A stretch of 34,590 nucleotides of DNA from a virus. The stretch's first letter is position 1. Each line of letters opens with the position of its first letter. Below the pieces are notes generated by a model. The model was not told the origin of the DNA. It ran no database searches and saw nothing but the letters and a program-made list of their open reading frames with translations. The stretch covers positions 1 through 34,590 of IMG/VR virus record IMGVR_UViG_3300022725_000334; one strand, 5' to 3'. Shown in pieces: positions 30,187 to 34,590 of the stretch. Position numbers and translations under genes: made by a program.

Positions 30187-31146
30187 ATGACTGCATATTA
30201 TAACGAATTTGATAAAGACGCGGCGGCTTGGCTTCGAGTTCTGATCGATCGCGGATTAATCGCCCCGGGCGTAGTTGATGAAAGAGATATTCAAGATGTT
30301 AGACCAGACGAAATCAGAGGCTTCACACAATGCCATTTCTTTGCCGGCATTGGAGGATGGCCCCTTGCTCTTCGTAACGCGGGATGGCCCGATGACCGAC
30401 CAATCTGGACAGGTAGTTGTCCCTGCCAGCCTTTCAGCCAGGTCGGCAATGGCGATGGAGCTAACGACGAAAGGCACCTATGGCCCGCGTTCCGTTGGCT
30501 CATCATGCAGTGCCGCCCTCCAGTCGTTGCTGGAGAGCAAGTTGCAAGTAAGGATGGGCGGGAATGGGCTTCCGATGTACAAACTGACTTGGAAAACATG
30601 GCCTACCGCCCGGCGTGTGCCGATCTCTGCTCTGCGGGCATCGGTGCACCGCAAATCCGTCAACGCCTTTATTGGGTGGCCGACACCCAGACACAACGAC
30701 CCGGAGAAACGCGGGGATTTCGACCCCACAAACCCGAGAAACGGCTTGCCGGCAGCGGCGAAACTCGCGGGATGGCCCACAGTTCTGGCGACCAGTTGCA
30801 ATACTGCATCACACAGCAAGAACAAGCAGGGGGGGCTGAACCTTCAGATGACAGCCCAATTAGCTGGTTGGGCTACACCTACGGTCCGGGACCACAAGGA
30901 TGTGGGGGACCTGTCGAAAAGTCTGTTCAGGAAATGCGGAAAGATGAGGAACGACTTATTAGCGTTTCAGGCGTACCTGTGTACTGCGCAGACGGAAAGG
31001 TCCGGTTCATTGAACCCAGCATTAGCCCGATGGCTGATGGGATACCCGCCCGAGTGGTGCGATTGCGCGGTTACGGCAACGCGATCGATCCCCGCGTAGC
31101 CGCTGAATTCATTGCATCTTACATGGATGCAACAGAGCAATCGTAA
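30187..31146 (+). CDS. C5-cytosine DNA methyltransferase (phage Dcm-like)
   Basis: The enzyme methylates C5 of cytosine, probably protecting phage DNA from restriction. ATG at 30187 has GAGAGGAA 3 bases upstream. Motif I FAGIGG is at residues 52-57. The catalytic PCQPFS has C80, and GEQVA at 116-120 takes the place of the ENV motif. IRQRLYWVADTQ follows in the middle. The C-terminal GYGNAIDPRVAAEFIASYM is the conserved last motif, so the whole frame is needed. The middle part (about 175-270) is short and low in conserved sequence. The same DNA from 30278 to 31099 is open in the +1 frame and encodes a second phage-type protein (see that entry). Confidence 0.9.
   Translation: MTAYYNEFDKDAAAWLRVLIDRGLIAPGVVDERDIQDVRPDEIRGFTQCHFFAGIGGWPLALRNAGWPDDRPIWTGSCPCQPFSQVGNGDGANDERHLWPAFRWLIMQCRPPVVAGEQVASKDGREWASDVQTDLENMAYRPACADLCSAGIGAPQIRQRLYWVADTQTQRPGETRGFRPHKPEKRLAGSGETRGMAHSSGDQLQYCITQQEQAGGAEPSDDSPISWLGYTYGPGPQGCGGPVEKSVQEMRKDEERLISVSGVPVYCADGKVRFIEPSISPMADGIPARVVRLRGYGNAIDPRVAAEFIASYMDATEQS
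30278..31099 (+). CDS. Overlapping +1-frame ORF, GWPTP-repeat phage protein (dual-coding candidate)
   Basis: A 273-codon open frame in the +1 frame of the methyltransferase gene. It carries landmarks I recognise from a widespread phage protein group: LPALEDGPLLFVTRDGPMTD, then VVPASLSAR and SAALQSLLESKL. KLTWKTWPTARRVP follows, then repeats (IGWPTPRHNDP, LAGWPTVLATS, LAGWATPTVRDHKD) and the ending NPALARWLMGYPPEWCDCAV. The methyltransferase motifs in the zero frame force some of these: WVADTQ shares bases with GWPTP. No strong ribosome site precedes it. It may be a true second product or a shadow conserved because of the methyltransferase. An alternative start is ATG at 30296. Confidence 0.45.
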   Translation: MKEIFKMLDQTKSEASHNAISLPALEDGPLLFVTRDGPMTDQSGQVVVPASLSARSAMAMELTTKGTYGPRSVGSSCSAALQSLLESKLQVRMGGNGLPMYKLTWKTWPTARRVPISALRASVHRKSVNAFIGWPTPRHNDPEKRGDFDPTNPRNGLPAAAKLAGWPTVLATSCNTASHSKNKQGGLNLQMTAQLAGWATPTVRDHKDVGDLSKSLFRKCGKMRNDLLAFQAYLCTAQTERSGSLNPALARWLMGYPPEWCDCAVTATRSIPA

Positions 31147-31160
31147 GGAGATTAAACCAA

Positions 31161-31334
31161 ATGGCTTTACCTGGAAGTGAAATTAAAAAAGCTAAGGATT
31201 GCCTGAACGTTATTGACCATCAACTCAATATCTTCCCGATGATGGACCGTACATATGCATCAGCAGAACATGAAGAAGCTTTCGAAGACCTTCAAGACGC
31301 TGTTGCCCGCATGAAATCGATAATCAACTCGTAA
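31161..31334 (+). CDS. 57-aa helical protein
   Basis: ATG at 31161 has TAAGGAG fused to the methyltransferase stop 12 bases upstream. The product (ALPGSEIKKAKDCLNVIDHQ at the start) is amphipathic helical with a second helix FEDLQDAVARMKSIIN. Family unknown. Its stop is again fused to a Shine-Dalgarno (TAAGGA) for the next gene. Confidence 0.7.
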   Translation: MALPGSEIKKAKDCLNVIDHQLNIFPMMDRTYASAEHEEAFEDLQDAVARMKSIINS

Positions 31335-31344
31335 GGAAAACGAC

Positions 31345-31677
31345 ATGAGCAAACAGACAATTACCGTTGAAGTGGTCCACGAAGTCAAAGTGACCGTTGA
31401 TCCCTCTAAGTTCACACAAGAGTTTTGCAGCGGTTTCAATAACAGCATTTTCTATGCTGGTGAAGCCGACGAAGACTTAAACGAAGTTCTGGAAGAACAC
31501 GCCAAACACCTCGCCCAACTGTATGCCCGCAGCATCATCTATGACCTTCACCCTGAACAAGCCAAGCAATTCATTGAGGGCTATGGCCCTTTAGGTGAGA
31601 TGGACATCTCCATTGAAGGCGAAGTGACTGAAATTAACACCACTGATTTCGGCCTGAATACACAAGCCGCTGAGTAA
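31345..31677 (+). CDS. Uncharacterised early protein
   Basis: The 110-aa product begins with a beta strand (QTITVEVVHEVKVTVDPSKF). An acidic helix (EADEDLNEVLEEHAKHLAQL) and a further strand region (MDISIEGEVTEIN) follow. No family is recognised. It is part of the small-gene cassette run with stop-fused ribosome sites. Confidence 0.72.
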   Translation: MSKQTITVEVVHEVKVTVDPSKFTQEFCSGFNNSIFYAGEADEDLNEVLEEHAKHLAQLYARSIIYDLHPEQAKQFIEGYGPLGEMDISIEGEVTEINTTDFGLNTQAAE

Positions 31678-31690
31678 GGATTTTGAACCA

Positions 31691-31873
31691 ATGGCCCTTG
31701 TTAATTTAAGCAAAGCAGAAATTGACGTTCTGATCGACTGCATCTGCGAAGTTCGCGGGCAACTTGAAAACGGGGTTGAATGCGAAGATTTCAGAAAGCT
31801 TGCCGAAGACACTGGGCCTGTCGAGGACAAGCTAATTGCAGCAAAGCACCAGAAACGCGCAAAGAAAACGTAA
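31691..31873 (+). CDS. 60-aa helical protein
   Basis: Start ATG 31691 follows TAAGGATTTT. The product (SKAEIDVLIDCICEVRGQLE) is helical with an acidic middle and ends in a basic tail (KLIAAKHQKRAKKT). Family unknown. Confidence 0.7.
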   Translation: MALVNLSKAEIDVLIDCICEVRGQLENGVECEDFRKLAEDTGPVEDKLIAAKHQKRAKKT

Positions 31874-31885
31874 AGGATCGACGAT

Positions 31886-32176
31886 ATGTCAGAACAGAAA
31901 TTTCACGCTAGCGTTTTCGCGGTATTCGAAGATAAGGAAGAGCGCAACACTTGGTTAAAAGAACATGGCGTTGACCAAAACATCATCAACGGTGGACCTG
32001 TTTATTCCCATTCTCCTGACAATGAGGGCAAGTTTCGTGATGAATGCCGGGAGCTTCGTTGGTTGCTCAGTCAAATGCGTGACCTCATTAAAGACCACCC
32101 CGATTTCCAAAAACAGAAGTTTGACCAATTAGGGGTGGCTGTAAACAACGCCCTGAAAGAACAACCCCAACCGTAA
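31886..32176 (+). CDS. Uncharacterised early protein
   Basis: The 96-aa product starts SEQKFHASVFAVFEDKEERN and ends with a helical region (ECRELRWLLSQMRDLIKDHP). It is cytoplasmic, with no recognised domain. TAAAGGA fused to the previous stop supplies its ribosome site. Confidence 0.72.
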   Translation: MSEQKFHASVFAVFEDKEERNTWLKEHGVDQNIINGGPVYSHSPDNEGKFRDECRELRWLLSQMRDLIKDHPDFQKQKFDQLGVAVNNALKEQPQP

Positions 32177-32187
32177 GGATTTTAAGC

Positions 32188-32325
32188 ATGTTTCGCTTTT
32201 ATAAAAATTGGCCTGTTCACAACCTCATAGGGCACCCTCTCTATGAGATCGTTGGCTGGTTAAATACTGATTTAGCACAGAAAATCCACGATGCAACCTG
32301 CCCCGATATACATCCGAGAACGTAA
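32188..32325 (+). CDS. 45-aa phage micro-protein of the NWPVHNLIGHPL type
   Basis: ATG 32188 follows TAAGGATTTTAAGC. The product is 45 aa and contains YKNWPVHNLIGHPLYEIVGWL and a CP motif near the C-terminus. Small proteins with N(W)xxHNLIGHPL are common in phages and have no known function. The conserved histidines and glycine argue that it is a real gene. Confidence 0.72.
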   Translation: MFRFYKNWPVHNLIGHPLYEIVGWLNTDLAQKIHDATCPDIHPRT

Positions 32326-32362
32326 CCCTTAACCACTGTTCAATAATAACAGGATAAGCCCC

Positions 32363-32809
32363 ATGCCTATATCAAAAGAGAAGATGGAAAAATATCCGGG
32401 TGGCTCAATCCGTTCTAAAGAATGGAAAGCCATAAGAGCTAAAATACTCGATCGCGCCAAGCATAAATGTGAACGGTGCAAAGTAGCCAATTATGAACGT
32501 GTTTTACGGCCTGATGCCCACAACACCTATATCATGGTTGATACTGGCATGACATTTGATGCCGATACGGGGGAATTGCTGAGATATACACGAGGCAGTG
32601 AAATGCCCTTCGGGCGTTTTGTCGATATTGTGCTGACGATTGCACATGTGGACCAGGACCCGACGAACAACGATCCATTGAATTTGTTGGCCTTGTGCCA
32701 GCAATGCCACAATCGGTTGGATGCCCCCTTTCGCAAACTCAATGCCGCGCGCACCCGGCATGACAGAAAAGCTATCCGAGATTTCTTTGATGCGGAGGCA
32801 GTAAAATGA
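32363..32809 (+). CDS. HNH endonuclease family protein
   Basis: The 148-aa product has a zinc-ribbon-plus-HNH arrangement: C36-C39 (HKCERCK), the HNH core with H95 in VLTIAHVDQDPTNNDPLNLL, and C112/C115-H116 in ALCQQCHNRLD. In P2-like and other cos phages such nucleases can aid packaging or act as homing or defence nucleases. Here it lies far from the terminase and next to DNA methyltransferases, so a restriction-like or recombination role is as likely. Confidence 0.88.
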   Translation: MPISKEKMEKYPGGSIRSKEWKAIRAKILDRAKHKCERCKVANYERVLRPDAHNTYIMVDTGMTFDADTGELLRYTRGSEMPFGRFVDIVLTIAHVDQDPTNNDPLNLLALCQQCHNRLDAPFRKLNAARTRHDRKAIRDFFDAEAVK

Positions 32810-33495
32810 AGCAACATTGTTGTATCTGCCGAGCCAAATTCACGGCCAAGCGTATCGATAAGATCACCTGTTCTGACCGGTGCCGACAAGTCTTGTCACG
32901 TTTAGTGCGTAAGTGTGACAAAGAGATGCCGCAAAAACAGTACAATATTATCTATGCGGATCCGGCACTGCCCCAAATCACATATTCTGACAAAGGGGAA
33001 CTGAGAACTCCACAAGCCAAATACCCGACCGTTGGAATTGAAGGTCTAAAGAAATTTCCATTTAGCCGGCTGGCCGCAGATGATTGTTGGCTGTTTATGT
33101 GGGTATACGGTCCATGGGCCGACAAAATCAATGAACTGGTCACGGCCATGGGGTTCGAAGTGACCTCGAAAGAGGGATTTATTTGGGTTAAAACGACCAA
33201 GGACGGTACGCGCCCGGCTATGGGCCTAGGCTATACAACTCGTAAAAGCGCTGAAACGATGCTGATCGCCCGGCGGGGCAAACCTATACGTTTCAGTAAA
33301 GGGGTAAATCAAACATGGTTTCATCCAAGGATGCAGCACAGCGAGAAACCTGGATTGTTTAGAAACCTAATTGTCAAATATGCCGGTGACCTCCCCAGAA
33401 TCGAACTATTTTCCCGTCACAACATTGACGGATGGGACGCCTGGGGGAATCAGATTGGGAAACTGGACCGGGAGGAAAATCAAAATGTTGAATAA
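32806..33495 (+). CDS. MT-A70-like adenine methyltransferase with an altered DPPW motif
   Basis: The 229-aa product starts with a small zinc-ribbon (CCICRAKF ... TCSDRCRQVLSRL; cysteines at 5-8 and 22-26). An MT-A70 N6-adenine methyltransferase fold follows: YNIIYADPALPQ at 46-57, DCWLFMWVYGPW, EGFIWVKTT and HSEKPGLFRNLI. In this family the catalytic motif is normally DPPW; here it reads D52-P53-A54-L55, so activity may be lost or changed. Motif order and the rest are well kept. ATGA overlap with the HNH gene points to coupled expression. Confidence 0.82.
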   Translation: MKQHCCICRAKFTAKRIDKITCSDRCRQVLSRLVRKCDKEMPQKQYNIIYADPALPQITYSDKGELRTPQAKYPTVGIEGLKKFPFSRLAADDCWLFMWVYGPWADKINELVTAMGFEVTSKEGFIWVKTTKDGTRPAMGLGYTTRKSAETMLIARRGKPIRFSKGVNQTWFHPRMQHSEKPGLFRNLIVKYAGDLPRIELFSRHNIDGWDAWGNQIGKLDREENQNVE

Positions 33496-33760
33496 ACGGC
33501 CCTTTACCCCAAAGGAGTTGGCCAAACGTTGGCAATGTTCAGAAAAACATATTCGAGAATTGGCACGAGATGGTGAACTTCCTTGTTTTAAAGTTGGCAC
33601 TATGTATAGGTTTAACGCTTATGATGTTGAGGCTTTCGAATGCAAATCAAACTCTATAGAGGGAAATACTACGCAGTTTGGCGAGAATCCGGCGAAACAA
33701 AACGTGTCTCGCTCAGAACAGAAGATCGTGACATTGCCAAACAGCGGCTTGAGGATTTAA
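33485..33760 (+). CDS. Excisionase-like MerR/HTH_17 protein
   Basis: The 91-aa product begins with a winged-helix excisionase domain: RPFTPKELAKRWQCSEKHIRELARDGELP and FKVGTMYRFNAYDVEAF in residues 5-52. It ends in a polar tail. Such a protein would bend att DNA and direct the integrase toward excision. ATG at 33485 has GGGAGGAAAA upstream. Its last 121 bases overlap the integrase start in another frame, as with xis/int of lambdoid phages. Confidence 0.85.
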   Translation: MLNKRPFTPKELAKRWQCSEKHIRELARDGELPCFKVGTMYRFNAYDVEAFECKSNSIEGNTTQFGENPAKQNVSRSEQKIVTLPNSGLRI

Positions 33761-34590
33761 AACTCAGGCCTGTTGCTGAAACGATAGGGCAAATCATTGA
33801 TGCGTATCTCGACGATAAAAAATCTTTAGCGAGTTATCCCAGTATGGTGGAAGCTTGGAAGAATCTGAAACCTCATTTTGCACACTTGCGCCCGGATCAA
33901 ATCACCCGGCTGATATGCCGTTCCTATACAGAAGCCCGACGCCGCAAAAAAATCAAAGATGGTACGATCATTAAAGAATTGGGGGTCGTTCGTGCTGGTA
34001 TAAACTGGTACACCCCGAATTCACCAGCTCAATTTGAAATGCCACCACAGCCAGCACCAAAAGATAGATACTTAACACGTAAAGAATACGCAGACCTTCT
34101 GGAAGGGTGCGCAACACCCCATATCCGGCTTTATGTAATATTGGCTTTATCAACAGCAGGACGACAGTCTGCTATTTTGCAACTTACTTGGGACCGTGTT
34201 GATTTTGATCGTGGTATCATTCAGCTTTCTATTCCAGACGAACATGGAAGGCGAAAAGGCCGTGCAACGGTCCCTATGACCAAAGGGGCTCGATCAGCGT
34301 TGGAAGAAGCCAAGAAAGCAGCTTTAACTGACTATGTGGTTGAATACAGCGAAAAACCGGTGAAGACCATCAAGAAAGCATTCGGGCGTGCATGTGATAG
34401 AGCCAAGCTTAAAAACGTGACACCTCACACGCTACGCCATACCGCAGCCGTTTGGATGGCTGAAGCGGGCACACCCATGACACAGATCGCACAGTTTCTT
34501 GGACATACCAACAGTCAGATCACAGAGAAGGTATATGCCAAGTATAGTCCTGAATATTTGCAGGGCGCTGCATCGGCCTTGGAGATATAG
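33640..34590 (+). CDS. int: Tyrosine-type site-specific integrase
   Basis: The enzyme catalyses insertion and excision at att. The 316-aa product has a small N-terminal arm-binding part (LYRGKYYAVWRESGETKRVS), a core-binding helical domain and a catalytic domain. The catalytic residues are R175 (TAGRQSAIL), K206, H263-x-x-R266 (PHTLRHTAA), H289 (FLGHT) and Y299 (EKVYAKYSPE). All are present, so it should be active. The gene ends exactly at the right window edge, so the att core lies just outside. Confidence 0.95.
   Translation: MQIKLYRGKYYAVWRESGETKRVSLRTEDRDIAKQRLEDLKLRPVAETIGQIIDAYLDDKKSLASYPSMVEAWKNLKPHFAHLRPDQITRLICRSYTEARRRKKIKDGTIIKELGVVRAGINWYTPNSPAQFEMPPQPAPKDRYLTRKEYADLLEGCATPHIRLYVILALSTAGRQSAILQLTWDRVDFDRGIIQLSIPDEHGRRKGRATVPMTKGARSALEEAKKAALTDYVVEYSEKPVKTIKKAFGRACDRAKLKNVTPHTLRHTAAVWMAEAGTPMTQIAQFLGHTNSQITEKVYAKYSPEYLQGAASALEI

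Noticed and set aside
1-34590. CRISPR array, tRNA, rRNA or IS element
   Set aside because: No regularly spaced repeats, cloverleaf-like sequence, rRNA sequence or transposase was found. Only a phage integrase is present.

Overview
The window is most of an apparently intact P2-type (Peduoviridae-like, contractile tail) prophage, running from inside the portal gene at the left edge to the stop codon of a tyrosine integrase at the right edge. The host is probably an alphaproteobacterium of moderate GC, perhaps Rhodospirillales-like. The main pointer is an XRE regulator of the type widespread in Alphaproteobacteria. This placement is inferred from protein flavour; there is no rRNA or tRNA in the window.

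Layout. (1) 1-2477, minus strand: portal (P2 Q) and terminase ATPase (P2 P). (2) 2606-8140, plus strand: scaffold/protease O, capsid N, small terminase M, head completion L, tail X, a lysis cassette (HP1-type holin, GH108 endolysin, lipoprotein), a DUF1353 gene, and tail completion R and S. (3) 8219-12829: baseplate V, W, J, I, tail fibre H and a small gene in the position of P2 G. (4) 12842-19098: sheath FI, tube FII, E with a -1 frameshift product E', tape measure T, U and D. A small membrane-protein gene on the opposite strand sits between E' and T. (5) 19109-22153, minus strand: an accessory block (HTH pair, DUF4238-like gene, BRCT protein) and a CI/LexA-type repressor. (6) 22334-26421, plus strand: Ner-like regulator, Ogr-like late activator, a P4/P1-type C4 antisense-RNA immunity locus, two small genes and a P4-alpha-like primase-helicase. 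(7) 26499-32325: XRE regulator and many small early genes, including an ASCH-like protein and a cytosine methyltransferase. (8) 32363-34590: HNH protein, MT-A70-like methyltransferase, excisionase and integrase.

How it works together. Lysogeny appears to be controlled on two levels: a self-cleaving CI-type repressor opposed by a Ner-like protein across a divergent promoter region, and an antisense RNA whose two target sites lie upstream of the replication genes. Replication probably follows a P4-like primase-helicase route, because the P2 rolling-circle protein A is absent. The Ogr-like zinc-finger protein would then switch on the late operons. Two matching palindromes, one in the P/O divergent region and one just before V, are the best candidates for its binding sites. 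These are the positions of P2 late promoters.

The most interesting items are the C4-type RNA immunity locus inside a P2-type genome, the two-frame methyltransferase locus at 30187-31146, the paired late-promoter palindromes, the reverse-strand membrane-protein gene in the tail operon, and the inverted-repeat hairpins around the XRE gene. No stretch longer than 300 bases lacks a gene or a described element.
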